A stretch of DNA of 64,000 bases from Paracoccus albicereus (GCF_024359525.1 NZ_JAKZEU010000003.1:62001-126000); one strand, 5' to 3'. Shown: positions 51,755 to 60,467, counted from the stretch's first letter. The notes: generated by a model from the letters alone, not told the origin. Numbers and translations: made by a program.

Positions 51755-52543
51755 TCACGCCGCCATCGTGGCGCTAAGAAACTGGCGCAGCCGTTCGGTC
51801 TTGGGTGCGCCGAAAAGCTGGTCGGGCGGGCCTTCCTCGGCGATCAGTCCCTGATGCAGGAAGACCACGTGGTCGCTCACATCCTGCGCCAGCCGCATGT
51901 CGTGGGTCACAAGGATCATCGTGCGATGTTCACCCGCAAGATCCTTGATGACGCGCACCACTTCCTGCTGCAATTCAGGGTCGAGCGCGCTGGTCGGTTC
52001 ATCGAACAGCAGCGCGGTGGGTTGCATGCACAGCGCGCGCGCGATCGCGGCGCGCTGCTGCTGGCCGCCTGACAACTGCGCGGGCCATGCCCCGGCCTTG
52101 TCGCCGATGCCGACCTTGTCCAGCAGCTTGCGGGCGCGTGCCTCGACCTCGGGCGCGGGTTCGCGCAGCACCGTCACCGGTGCTTCCATCACGTTCTGCA
52201 GCACGCTCATATGCGACCACAGATTGAATTGCTGGAACACCATCGAAAGGTTGGTCCGGAAACGCGTCACCTGCGCCCGGTCTGCGGGATGGCGGTCAAG
52301 GCCGTGCCCCTTCCAGCGGACCGCTTCGCCATTGAAGGCGATCTCGCCCTGCTGGCTGTTTTCCAGAAGGTTGCAGCAGCGCAGAAGCGTCGATTTTCCC
52401 GAACCGGAAGAACCGATGAGGCTGACCACCTGCCCCCGCCGCGCCTCGAGCGAGACACCCTTCAACACCTCGAGCGTCCCGTAGGACTTGTGCAGATCGC
52501 GGATCGCGATCACCGGCGGGGCGTTCTGGCTGTCGTCGGTCAT
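51755..52543 (-). CDS. Polar amino acid-type ABC transporter ATP-binding protein (HisP/OccP-like)
   Basis: 262 residues. Walker A 'GSSGSGKST' near residue 44, Q-loop 'FQQFNLWSH', signature 'LSGGQQQR', Walker B 'ALLFDEPTSALDP' and H-loop 'VTHD'. 'LRCCNLLE' after Walker A is the HisP/GlnQ family landmark. Start at ATG 52543; the frame extends upstream to a weaker start. First gene of the five-gene unit ATPase, binding protein, permease Q, permease M, ligase B. Confidence 0.95.
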   Translation of the reverse strand: MTDDSQNAPPVIAIRDLHKSYGTLEVLKGVSLEARRGQVVSLIGSSGSGKSTLLRCCNLLENSQQGEIAFNGEAVRWKGHGLDRHPADRAQVTRFRTNLSMVFQQFNLWSHMSVLQNVMEAPVTVLREPAPEVEARARKLLDKVGIGDKAGAWPAQLSGGQQQRAAIARALCMQPTALLFDEPTSALDPELQQEVVRVIKDLAGEHRTMILVTHDMRLAQDVSDHVVFLHQGLIAEEGPPDQLFGAPKTERLRQFLSATMAA

Positions 52544-52624
52544 GGTCGGATCATTGGAAACATTTGCCCGGCGATTGCAACGGTTGCGTGGCAGTTGCCG
52601 CAACGTCCACCACGCGATTGCCGC

Positions 52625-52864
52625 CTAAACGATCTCGATCCGGTACTTCTCGATCACCGTGTTGGCCAGCAAGCCTTCGCACATGCGCTTGACCTCGGCC
52701 TCGGCCGCTTCGGCGTCGCTGCCGTCCAGATCCAGCTCGATCACCTTGCCCTGACGAACTCCGCTGATGCCGCGATGGCCAAGCCCGCCAAGCGCGTGAC
52801 GGATCGCCTCGCCCTGAGGGTCGAGGACCCCGTCCTTCAGCATGATGGTGACGCGAGCCTTCAT
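52625..52864 (-). CDS. purS: Phosphoribosylformylglycinamidine synthase subunit PurS
   Basis: 79 residues. Small subunit of the PurLQS complex that makes formylglycinamidine ribonucleotide in purine synthesis; it bridges PurL and the glutaminase PurQ. 'MKARVTIMLKDGVLDPQGEAI', 'GKVIELDLDG' and 'MCEGLLANTVIEKY' match the family. 11 bases downstream of purC. Unlike many alphaproteobacteria, purQ and purL do not follow; an amino-acid importer does. Confidence 0.96.
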   Translation of the reverse strand: MKARVTIMLKDGVLDPQGEAIRHALGGLGHRGISGVRQGKVIELDLDGSDAEAAEAEVKRMCEGLLANTVIEKYRIEIV

Positions 52865-52875
52865 CGATTGGCCTT

Positions 52876-53640
52876 TCAGTTGATCAGCGTGGGCTTGGTC
52901 AGCCCGGCAGTATTGGCGGGCATCAGCCCCAGCCGGCGCGCGACTTCGGTGTAGGCGTCGGTCAGGTTGCCGAGATCGCGGCGGAACACATCCTTGTCGA
53001 GCTTCTGGCCGGATTTCACATCCCACAGGCGGCAGGAATCCGGGCTGATCTCGTCAGCGACGATCAGCCGCATGAAATCACCGTCCCAGACACGTCCGAT
53101 CTCGATCTTGAAGTCCACCAGCTTGATGCCGACCCCGAAGAACACGCCCGACAGGAAATCGTTCACGCGCAGCGCAAGGCTGACGATGTCGTCCAGATCC
53201 TGTTGCGTCGCCCAGCCGAAGGCGATCACGTATTCCTCGGACACGAAGGGATCGCCCAACTCGTCGTTCTTGTAGCTGTATTCGACGATCGGACGGGGCA
53301 GCGCCGTGCCCTCCTCCATGCCCAGCCGCTTGGCGATGCTGCCTGCGGCAAAGTTTCGCACGATCACTTCAAGCGGAATGATCTCGACCTGACGGATCAA
53401 CTGCTCGCGCATGTTGATGCGGCGGATGAAGTGGTTCGGGACGCCGATATTCGTAAGCCCGTTCATGAAGAACTCGGACAGGCGGTTGTTCAGCACCCCC
53501 TTGCCCTCGATCACGGCCTTTTTCTGCGCGTTGAAGGCGGTCGCGTCATCCTTGAAATACTGGATCAGCGTGCCCGGCTCGGTCCCTTCGTACAGGATCT
53601 TCGCCTTGCCCTCGTAGATCTTCTTGCGCCTCGGTGCCAT
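52876..53640 (-). CDS. purC: Phosphoribosylaminoimidazole-succinocarboxamide synthase
   Basis: 254 residues. Joins aspartate to CAIR to give SAICAR in de novo purine synthesis. Landmarks: '[11 protein letters not shown]' at the N-terminus (ATP loop), '[17 protein letters not shown]' near residue 93, '[10 protein letters not shown]' near 180 and '[16 protein letters not shown]' near 195, both part of the active site. Divergent from the DUF1476 gene and upstream of purS. Confidence 0.97.
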   Translation of the reverse strand: MAPRRKKIYEGKAKILYEGTEPGTLIQYFKDDATAFNAQKKAVIEGKGVLNNRLSEFFMNGLTNIGVPNHFIRRINMREQLIRQVEIIPLEVIVRNFAAGSIAKRLGMEEGTALPRPIVEYSYKNDELGDPFVSEEYVIAFGWATQQDLDDIVSLALRVNDFLSGVFFGVGIKLVDFKIEIGRVWDGDFMRLIVADEISPDSCRLWDVKSGQKLDKDVFRRDLGNLTDAYTEVARRLGLMPANTAGLTKPTLIN

Positions 53641-53791
53641 CGCCCTCGCGGCTCCTCTAACCCGGTTCAGGCCGATGCGGCCGGTCCATTGAGGGGGATA
53701 GGCGGAATCCGCTTCCGGGGCAATACGGGCTTGCGAGGCGGGGGGGCAATGGGCATATCAGACGCGACCGACCGACAACGGGGAACCTGCC

Positions 53792-54109
53792 ATGACCACC
53801 TTCGACGACCGCGAGCGGTCCTATGAGACGAAATTCGCCCACGACGCCGAGCTTCGCTTCAAGGCCGAGGCACGCCGCAACCGGTTGCTGGGCGAATGGG
53901 CGGCGGATCTTCTGGGCAAATCCGGCGAGGACGTGCGCACCTATGCGATGACCGTCGTGACCTCGGATTTCGAAGAGCCGGGTGAAGAGGATGTCTTCAA
54001 GAAGGTCGCGACCGATCTGAACGGCAAGGCGGACGAAAAGACCATCCGTGCCAAGATGGCCGAACTGATGGTCGAGGCGCGCCGCCAGGTCATCGAAGAA
54101 GCGAACTGA
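53792..54109 (+). CDS. DUF1476 protein, F1FO-ATPase inhibitory subunit zeta type
   Basis: 105 residues, all-helical and charged. 'FDDRERSYETKFAHDAELRFKAEARRNRLLGEWAA' is the N-terminal inhibitory region known from the Paracoccus denitrificans zeta subunit (107 residues), which blocks ATP hydrolysis by the F1 motor; the C-terminal four-helix part continues to 'EARRQVIEEAN'. Its presence supports assignment of the window to this group. Monocistronic by layout, with purC divergent and the SDR gene convergent. Confidence 0.92.
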   Translation: MTTFDDRERSYETKFAHDAELRFKAEARRNRLLGEWAADLLGKSGEDVRTYAMTVVTSDFEEPGEEDVFKKVATDLNGKADEKTIRAKMAELMVEARRQVIEEAN

Positions 54110-54115
54110 GCCGCC

Positions 54116-54865
54116 CTACTTCGGTTGCATGCGGATGGCGCCGTCCAGCCGGATGATCTCGGCGTTCAGGTACTGCGTTTCGACGCAGAACCGGACGGCG
54201 GCGGCGAATTCCGCCGGATCGCCCAGACGGGACGGGTAAGGCACCTGCTGGCCAAGGCTTTCCTGCACGTCATCCGGCAGACACTCCAGCATCGGGGTGC
54301 GGAAGATGCCGGGCGCGATCGTGTTCACGCGGATTCCGCTTCTGGCCAGTTCGCGGGCGACCGGCAGCGTCATGCCGGCGACGCCCGCCTTTGACGCGGC
54401 ATAGGCCACCTGCCCGATCTGCCCGTCGAAGGCTGCGACCGACGCCGTATTGACGATCGCGCCCCGTGCGCCGTCTTCCAAGGGCTCCAACGCCTGCATC
54501 CGCACGGCGGCAAGCCGCATCACGTTCATCGTGCCGATCAGGTTGACGCGCAGCACATGCTCGAACGCTGCCAGCGGCAGCGGGCCGTCGCGACCGACCA
54601 GCTTTCCGGGCGGTGCGATCCCTGCGCAATTCACGACGATCCGCAGGTTGTCGATGCCTGACAGCGCCTGTCCGACATCATCCTCGCTGGCGACGTCACC
54701 CGACGCGACGCTGGCGCCGATCGGCTCGGCCGAGGCCGACGCGGCATCCGCGTTGAGGTCGAAGATCGTAACCGCTGCCCCGGCTTCAGCCAGCATTCGC
54801 GCGACCGCAGCACCCAGGCCTGACGCGCCACCGGTCACGAACGCCCCGCATCCATCGATTCTCAT
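54116..54865 (-). CDS. Short-chain dehydrogenase/reductase (3-hydroxyacyl-CoA or alcohol dehydrogenase type)
   Basis: 249 residues. N-terminal NAD(P) motif 'VTGGASGLGAAVARMLAEAG', with Asp after the second strand ('IFDLN') suggesting NAD(H). Catalytic Ser/Tyr/Lys are in 'NTASVAAFDG' and 'YAASKAGVAGMT', and 'NTIAPGIFRTPML' follows. The sequence resembles type II 3-hydroxyacyl-CoA dehydrogenase (HSD10-like). It is the last gene of the P450 operon, so it may oxidise the hydroxyl group that the P450 introduces. Gap to the reductase gene is 16 bases. Confidence 0.92.
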   Translation of the reverse strand: MRIDGCGAFVTGGASGLGAAVARMLAEAGAAVTIFDLNADAASASAEPIGASVASGDVASEDDVGQALSGIDNLRIVVNCAGIAPPGKLVGRDGPLPLAAFEHVLRVNLIGTMNVMRLAAVRMQALEPLEDGARGAIVNTASVAAFDGQIGQVAYAASKAGVAGMTLPVARELARSGIRVNTIAPGIFRTPMLECLPDDVQESLGQQVPYPSRLGDPAEFAAAVRFCVETQYLNAEIIRLDGAIRMQPK

Positions 54866-54881
54866 ATCCGCTCCCTCGCGC

Positions 54882-56048
54882 TCAGCCGATCAGCGCGCGC
54901 GCATCGTCGGCGGTGACAGGTTCGCCCCCGGCCAGCGAGCGGCGCGTTTTCATATGGACCTTGGCGTTGTTGATCGTCTCCACCGCCGTCAATTCATCCT
55001 GATCATCAAACCGCAGCACCACGTCTTCGGAAACCACCTCGGCGCGGTCGGATGGCTGTGCCAGACCGGCGATCTGCAGCTTGTAATCGGCCTGATCCGA
55101 CCAGAACCACGGCACCGCCGCATAGGGCCCGTCGCCCTTGTCCGTCAGGCGTGCGGCGATATGACGCGCGTGGTCGGTCGCCGCCTGAACGCTTTCCAGA
55201 CGGATCATTCGGCCTGTCCGCGGATCGGGAAAGCTCGCGCAATCCCCTAGGGCAGAGATCGCCGGATCACTGGTCAGCAGTCGCCCGTCGAGAACGATGC
55301 CGTTCGCGCAAACCAGACCCGCCACCTCTGCCAGATCGGTGTTCGGCCGCACGCCGGCCGCGAGCAGAACCTCGTCCGCCGCGACCTGATCGCCGCCGAC
55401 CAGGGTCACACCTTCATCCACGACCGACGATACCGGATCACCAAGGATCACCTCGGCGCCCAGATCGCGGTGCTTGGCCAGAAACATCGCCGACATGTGT
55501 TCCGACACCGCACGCGCCATCAGCCGCGCCGCCGCCTCTGCCACCGTGACCGCATGGCCCGCCTTACGGGCGACGGCCGCAAATTCCAGCCCGATGAAGC
55601 CGCCGCCGATCACCGCGAAGCGGCGCGGCGTCGCGATCTTGCCGCGCAGCCTTTCCGCATCGGCCAGTGTCCGCAGGTCCATCGCGCGTTCCAGTCCCGG
55701 GATCGGAGGACGCAGATTGCTGGAGCCGGTGGCGAGGATCAGGTGGCCATAATCCAGATCGCCCGCATCCGTGCCGACGCGACGGCTGACCCGGTCGATC
55801 GCATGAACGCGCGTCTCGGGAAGGTAGCGGATCGCCTTGCTGTCGAAGAACTCGGCCGCGCGCAGGATCAGCGCGTCCGCGTTCCCTTCGGCCATGTAGG
55901 CCTTGGAGAGCGGCGGACGCTGATAGGGCAGACCCGGCTCGTCGCCGATCAGGGTCAACTCGCCCTCGTAACCCGACTGGCGCAGCAAGGCTGCGGCCTG
56001 AAGACCGCCCTGCCCCGCGCCCACGATGACGATCGGTCCCTGTTCCAT
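54882..56048 (-). CDS. Ferredoxin reductase (FAD, NAD(P)H-dependent, putidaredoxin-reductase type)
   Basis: 388 residues. Passes electrons from NAD(P)H to the ferredoxin at 56077. N-terminal FAD motif 'VGAGQGGLQAAALLRQSG', the family's 'LPYQRPPLSKAYM' near residue 41, a second dinucleotide motif 'VIGGGFIGLEFAAVARKAG' near 145, and 'SALGDCASFPDPRTG' near 265. Length and motif set match putidaredoxin/rhodocoxin reductases. Lies between ferredoxin and SDR genes in the P450 operon. Confidence 0.95.
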   Translation of the reverse strand: MEQGPIVIVGAGQGGLQAAALLRQSGYEGELTLIGDEPGLPYQRPPLSKAYMAEGNADALILRAAEFFDSKAIRYLPETRVHAIDRVSRRVGTDAGDLDYGHLILATGSSNLRPPIPGLERAMDLRTLADAERLRGKIATPRRFAVIGGGFIGLEFAAVARKAGHAVTVAEAAARLMARAVSEHMSAMFLAKHRDLGAEVILGDPVSSVVDEGVTLVGGDQVAADEVLLAAGVRPNTDLAEVAGLVCANGIVLDGRLLTSDPAISALGDCASFPDPRTGRMIRLESVQAATDHARHIAARLTDKGDGPYAAVPWFWSDQADYKLQIAGLAQPSDRAEVVSEDVVLRFDDQDELTAVETINNAKVHMKTRRSLAGGEPVTADDARALIG

Positions 56049-56076
56049 CCTGCCCTCCGCTTCGGTCGCGGTCAGA

Positions 56077-56400
56077 CTAGAACTGATCTTCCGGCATGTG
56101 AACGACCAGTCCGTCCAGATCTGGCGTCAGCTTGATCTGACACGACAGGCGCGAATTCGCCTTCACCTCGCTTGCCGCGCCTTCCAGCATGTCGTCCTCT
56201 TCGGACTGACGCTCGCCCGTCTTGTCGGTCCAGGCCTCGTCCACGTAGCAATGGCAGGTTGCGCACATCATCGCGCCGCCGCACTCGCCGACAATGCCGT
56301 CGACGTCATTGCTGACGGCGGTGTGCATGACGCTGTCGCCCGTCTTGCCCTCGACCGTGGTTTCGGTGCCATCGGCGGCGATGTAGGTGACTTTCACCAT
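56077..56400 (-). CDS. [2Fe-2S] ferredoxin (putidaredoxin type)
   Basis: 107 residues. Cysteine pattern 'CGGAMMCATCHC' (Cys-x5-Cys-x2-Cys) plus a later Cys in 'SRLSCQIK' are the four ligands of a vertebrate-/adrenodoxin-like [2Fe-2S] cluster. C-terminal 'GLVVHMPEDQF' resembles the putidaredoxin tail that touches the P450. Delivers single electrons from the reductase to the P450. 45 bases after the P450 stop. Confidence 0.96.
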   Translation of the reverse strand: MVKVTYIAADGTETTVEGKTGDSVMHTAVSNDVDGIVGECGGAMMCATCHCYVDEAWTDKTGERQSEEDDMLEGAASEVKANSRLSCQIKLTPDLDGLVVHMPEDQF

Positions 56401-56445
56401 CCTGCTTTTCCTCCTGGGTTCTGTCCTGGGATCGGTTCCGCGACC

Positions 56446-57624
56446 TTAGCCGAGGATCACCGGCATGTTGATAGGTCCGCGGAAACCGAAGCCGCGCCAC
56501 TTCACCGCGGCGGGATCGGGCAGGCGCATGTTCGGAAACCGCTCGAACAGCATCGGGCCCATGATCTTGCCGACCGTCCGCCGCGCCGTGTGCGAGCCGG
56601 CGCAATGGTGGGGTCCGTTGCCGAACGCCTGGTGCGGATTCTTGTCGCGGAAAACGAAGAACTCTTCGGAATTGTCGCCGAACACTTCCTCGTCGCGATT
56701 GGACGAGGCCTGGATCGTCATCACCGTGTCTCCCTTGGGGATGTCGTAGCCCCGGATCTGGGTGTCCTCCGTCACCAGCCGAGAGCTGGCCTGGATCGGC
56801 GCGACCCAGCGGACGGTTTCCTCGAACGCCTTGCCCCACGCATCCTGCGCGCGCACTTCTTCAAGCTGACCGGGATTAGTGAGCAGACCGAAGATCATCG
56901 TCGCCAGGGCGTCGCGCGGCTCGTTGATGCCGCCGCCGATGGCGATCTTGATGTTGGAATAGATCTGGCTCATCGGGATCGGATCGTCGGCGTTGACCAT
57001 CACCGACAGCGCAGAGGCGTCGGGCGTGGCCCTGCACCGCTCAACCAGCTTGTCGAACAACGCGTCCATCTCGTCATTGGCCTTGTCGGTGATCTCGAAC
57101 GGCCCGTCGCGCCATGCGAAATTGCCCGACCCGTCGATCAGGTTCTGCGACCAGCGCATCATCTGTTCGTCCGTCGCCTCGGGGATGCCAAGAATGTGCG
57201 CGAGGATGCGCGCGGCCAGCGGCCCGCACAGCGCCTCGAACAGATCGCAGGGCCCATCCTTTGGCAGCCGGTCGAGATATTCCGCCGCCAGCTTCTCATA
57301 AAGCGGCGCCCATTCGGCCGAGATAACCTTGGGCGTCAGCGCGGGGTTCATCGCCTTGCGTTCGGCCAGATGCTCGGCCCCATCCTTGCGCATCAACGTG
57401 TGCGCGCGGAACGCGGGCTGCATCGGCGTCCGCGGATCATTCGACGAAAACAGGACCGGGTCGTCCTTGACCATCTTGGTGTCAGAGAACTTGACCAGAA
57501 AGGTGCGGTGCACCGATGGCACCCGCACCACGGGCGTTTCGCGCCGCATGCGGTGATAGATCGGATACGGGTCCAGCGTCAGCTGGTCGAACGTCACGTC
57601 CTCGTTCAGCGGTGCAAGTGCCAT
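56446..57624 (-). CDS. Cytochrome P450 (class I bacterial)
   Basis: 392 residues. Heme ligand Cys341 in 'FGNGPHHCAG'; K-helix ExxR in 'EETVR' near residue 276; I-helix 'GGGINEPRDALATM' in place of the usual AGxDT, as in several alphaproteobacterial CYPs in which Asn/Glu replace Asp/Thr. GAGGAGGGG upstream has five-base spacing to the ATG at 57624 and only two to the ATG at 57627, so 57624 is chosen. First gene of the operon P450, ferredoxin, reductase, SDR. Family number and substrate cannot be given from motifs. Confidence 0.96.
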   Translation of the reverse strand: MALAPLNEDVTFDQLTLDPYPIYHRMRRETPVVRVPSVHRTFLVKFSDTKMVKDDPVLFSSNDPRTPMQPAFRAHTLMRKDGAEHLAERKAMNPALTPKVISAEWAPLYEKLAAEYLDRLPKDGPCDLFEALCGPLAARILAHILGIPEATDEQMMRWSQNLIDGSGNFAWRDGPFEITDKANDEMDALFDKLVERCRATPDASALSVMVNADDPIPMSQIYSNIKIAIGGGINEPRDALATMIFGLLTNPGQLEEVRAQDAWGKAFEETVRWVAPIQASSRLVTEDTQIRGYDIPKGDTVMTIQASSNRDEEVFGDNSEEFFVFRDKNPHQAFGNGPHHCAGSHTARRTVGKIMGPMLFERFPNMRLPDPAAVKWRGFGFRGPINMPVILG

Positions 57625-57700
57625 CATCCCCTCCTCATCCTCGCAAGGATGGATAACACCGGCTTGCCCATGCGACAACAAGATGCCATTCATGGCTGGC

Positions 57701-57715
57701 ATCAGATCTATTGAT
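57701..57715. promoter_or_regulatory. Candidate LysR-type binding site (T-N11-A)
   Basis: ATCAGATCTATTGAT: ATCA and TGAT inverted with a seven-base spacer, which fits the LysR-type T-N11-A box exactly. It lies between the divergent P450 (start 57624) and LysR (start near 57722) genes, just before the regulator start. Flanking bases extend the pair to CATCA/TGATG. Confidence 0.5.
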
Positions 57716-57721
57716 GACGCC

Positions 57722-58639
57722 ATGGTCCAGACATCTACCGTCGATCCGCTCAGCCTGGATTTCGCCGCGTTGCGGACACTCTGCCTTGTTGAAGACAGCG
57801 GCTCCTTCACCGCGGCAGCGCAGGTTCTAGGGGTGAACCAGTCGGCGGTCAGCTATACGATCGACCGCTTGCGCGCGGTCTTTCACGACCCGCTGTTCGT
57901 TCGCGAAAAGGGGCGGCAGATCGCTACCGCCCGATGCCAGCAGATCATGGACGAGGTGCGGCCGATGCTGACCACGCTCGACCGGCTGGCACGGCCCGAG
58001 GCATTCGATCCGGCGCAGGCACAAGCGCGGTTTCGCCTTGCCTGCAACTACTACGAACGCCTGCTGATCGTGCCGCATCTGGTCGCCCTACTGCGCGAGC
58101 AGGCTCCGGGGATCTCGCTTGAAGTGGTGAACTCACGCGGTCGCGGTCCTGAAATCCTGCTCCACGGTGGCGCCGACATGCTGATCGGCCCCCGCCCCGT
58201 GGCCGAGGGCGGCATCTACGTCAGCCGACTGTGGGCCGAAGATTACGTGTGCCTGATGGACCCCGCCCATCCGGCCGCAGCGGGGCCGTTGAGGCTGGAC
58301 ATCTATCTGACGCTCGATCTCATCGACATCACCTATGAAGGCAACTGGACCTCGCCCTACCTGGTCGAGCTCGAGCGGTCGGGCCACGCCATCACGCCCG
58401 CGCTGAAGGTGCCCAGCCCGGCAGGCGTCGCGCGGCTGGTCGCAGGCTCGACGCTGGTCGCGACGATCCCGCGACGACTAGCCCACGAAATCGGCGAAGG
58501 GTTGCGCATCGTCGAATGCCCCGTCCCCGGCGGGTTCGATATCACGCTGGTCTGGCCGCCGCGCGTCCATGCCGATGCGATGCATCAATGGATGCGCGGG
58601 CAGATCACCGGCCTGCGGCGACAATTCGCGGGAGAATAG
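57722..58639 (+). CDS. LysR family transcriptional regulator
   Basis: 305 residues. N-terminal winged helix-turn-helix: 'DFAALRTLCLVEDSGSFTAAAQVLGVNQSAVSYTIDRLRAVF' region (shown as family landmarks SFTAAAQxLGVNQSAVS), followed by an effector domain of periplasmic-binding type with 'RFRLACNYYERLLIVPHLVALL'. It is divergent from the P450 operon and is its likely regulator. An upstream ATG at 57683 would add 13 residues but would place a candidate operator inside the coding region, so the ATG at 57722 is preferred. It is convergent with the TRAP genes. Confidence 0.93.
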   Translation: MVQTSTVDPLSLDFAALRTLCLVEDSGSFTAAAQVLGVNQSAVSYTIDRLRAVFHDPLFVREKGRQIATARCQQIMDEVRPMLTTLDRLARPEAFDPAQAQARFRLACNYYERLLIVPHLVALLREQAPGISLEVVNSRGRGPEILLHGGADMLIGPRPVAEGGIYVSRLWAEDYVCLMDPAHPAAAGPLRLDIYLTLDLIDITYEGNWTSPYLVELERSGHAITPALKVPSPAGVARLVAGSTLVATIPRRLAHEIGEGLRIVECPVPGGFDITLVWPPRVHADAMHQWMRGQITGLRRQFAGE

Positions 58640-58647
58640 CCCCCGCG

Positions 58648-59952
58648 CTATCCCATCATCGAGCCTGGCAGCAGCAACGATAGTTGCGGGAACGCCACCA
58701 GCAGCGCCAGCGTGACCAGCATCGCCAGCCAGAACGGCATCACGCCACGGAAGATCCGACCCAACGGCACGTTCGGCGCCACCGACTTCACGATGAAGAC
58801 GTTGATGCCCACCGGAGGCGAGATCAGCCCCATCTCCAGCGTCAACACGACAAGGACGCCGAACCAGATCAGGTCGATCCCCAAGGCCGTCGCGATCGGT
58901 ACGAAGATCGGCAGCGTCAGCACCAGCATCGCGAACCCTTCCAGGAACGTGCCCAGCACCATGTAGATCGCCAGGATCACGATCAGCGTGCCGATCCGTC
59001 CCAGATCGCTCCCGATCAGCACCTCTTCGATGAAATCGGGGATGTGGCTCAGCGCGAGGAACGGGTTGAACACATGCGCGGCGATCAGGATCAGCATCAC
59101 CGAGGCGGTGGTCACGATGCTGTCGCGCGAGGCTTGCCATAGCGTCGACAGGTTCAGCGTGCGGGACGCGAAGCCCATCAGCACCACCGCGCCTGCGCCG
59201 ACGCCTGCCGCCTCGGTCGGCGAAAAGAAGCCGCTGTAGATGCCCCCGATCGTCAGCAGGACCAGAACTATAATCGGCAGCGCGCCCATCACCGCGCGGG
59301 TCTTTTCCGCCATGCTCGTCGATGGCCCGCGCGGGCCCATCGCGGGCCGGATCAGGCACAGAACCCAGATCGTCAGCAGGAACATCAGCAGCAGCAGGAT
59401 GCCGGGGATCACGCCGGCCAGAAACAGCCGCCCGATGCTCTGCTCGGACAGGATCGCGTAGATGACGAAGCCCGTCGAAGGCGGGATCAGGATGCCCAGC
59501 GTGCCGCCGGCCGCCACCACGCCCGTGGACAGCCGCGAATCGTAATCGTAGCGATCCATCTCGGCCAGCGAGACCTTGCCCATCGTCAGCGCGGATGCGA
59601 CCGACGAGCCTGACAGCGCCGCGAACCCGCCGCACCCGATCACGGTCGCCGCGGCCAGTCCGCCGCGCACCTGACCGATGATCGCATAGGCGGCCTCGTA
59701 CAATCGGCGGCTCATGCCTGTGACGCTGGCGACGTTGCCCATCAGGATAAACAGCGGGATGACGATCAGTTCGGAATTCGAGGCGAGCGTGAAGGATTCC
59801 GACGACAACAACCCGATAGCGGCGTTGAAGCCGTTCAGCGCCCAGATGCCGACAAAGCCGATCAGGAACATGGCGAAGGCGACCGGAACCCGCAGCGCCA
59901 GCAGCACCAGAAGGATGCCGATGCCGGTCAGTGCGATGGCGACGGGACTCAT
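58648..59952 (-). CDS. TRAP transporter large permease (DctM)
   Basis: 434 residues, about 12-13 helices. The N-terminus 'ALTGIGILLVLLALRVPVAFAM' and the family stretch 'CGGFAALSGSSVASALTMGKVSLAEM' near residue 100 are typical of DctM; 'GGTLGILIPPSTGFVIYA' near 145 is the substrate-site region. With DctQ and DctP it drives Na+-coupled uptake of an organic acid. ATG overlaps the DctQ stop by four bases. The substrate is unassigned. Confidence 0.95.
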   Translation of the reverse strand: MSPVAIALTGIGILLVLLALRVPVAFAMFLIGFVGIWALNGFNAAIGLLSSESFTLASNSELIVIPLFILMGNVASVTGMSRRLYEAAYAIIGQVRGGLAAATVIGCGGFAALSGSSVASALTMGKVSLAEMDRYDYDSRLSTGVVAAGGTLGILIPPSTGFVIYAILSEQSIGRLFLAGVIPGILLLLMFLLTIWVLCLIRPAMGPRGPSTSMAEKTRAVMGALPIIVLVLLTIGGIYSGFFSPTEAAGVGAGAVVLMGFASRTLNLSTLWQASRDSIVTTASVMLILIAAHVFNPFLALSHIPDFIEEVLIGSDLGRIGTLIVILAIYMVLGTFLEGFAMLVLTLPIFVPIATALGIDLIWFGVLVVLTLEMGLISPPVGINVFIVKSVAPNVPLGRIFRGVMPFWLAMLVTLALLVAFPQLSLLLPGSMMG

Positions 59953-60467
59953 TCCAGCGGCCTCGCGTGCTGCCCATGCGCGGCCGAGCGGCCAGAGATG
60001 ATGAAGTCGATGGCTCGCAGCAGCATCGCGATCCCGGTGACGATCGCCAGCGCGGCCAGCGCATACTGAAACCACGCCGTCGGCAGCCCCAGAAGGTTCG
60101 TGCGCAGGTTCAGCATCGCGCTGAGCCCTGCGGCCCGGATCACCGCGTAGCCGATGGCAAGGAAGATCGCCGCCCCCAGGATGTCGATCAGAATGTCCAG
60201 CAGATGGTTCATGCGCTGCGGAAGGAACCGCTCGAACAGGTCCACATTGATATGCGCGCCGCGCTTGTCGCACAGCGCCATGCCGCCGAAGACGGTGATG
60301 ACGAAGGCCATCGTGGTCATGTCGAGCGAGCCGTAAAGCGGGCTGCCGAAAGCCCGGCCGATCACGTCGAACAGGACCACCCCCACGACGAACAGAAGCG
60401 CAAGGGTGCCGATCAGCGCGGACAGGCCGATCAGCCTGTCCGTCACCGCCCGCAAGCTTTTCAGCAT
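59949..60467 (-). CDS. TRAP transporter small permease (DctQ)
   Basis: 172 residues, four helices. The landmark 'TMAFVITVFGGMALCDKRGAHINVDLFERFLP' lies near residue 55 with the positive 'KRGAHI' motif common in DctQ proteins. ATG at 60467 follows the DctP stop within the tetramer GTGATG; a GTG three bases earlier is an alternative. Translationally linked to both neighbours. Confidence 0.93.
   Translation of the reverse strand: MLKSLRAVTDRLIGLSALIGTLALLFVVGVVLFDVIGRAFGSPLYGSLDMTTMAFVITVFGGMALCDKRGAHINVDLFERFLPQRMNHLLDILIDILGAAIFLAIGYAVIRAAGLSAMLNLRTNLLGLPTAWFQYALAALAIVTGIAMLLRAIDFIISGRSAAHGQHARPLE

Noticed and set aside
56026..57714. A 562-codon plus-strand frame opposite the ferredoxin and P450 genes
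   Set aside because: It crosses two real genes and their spacer and has no motif.
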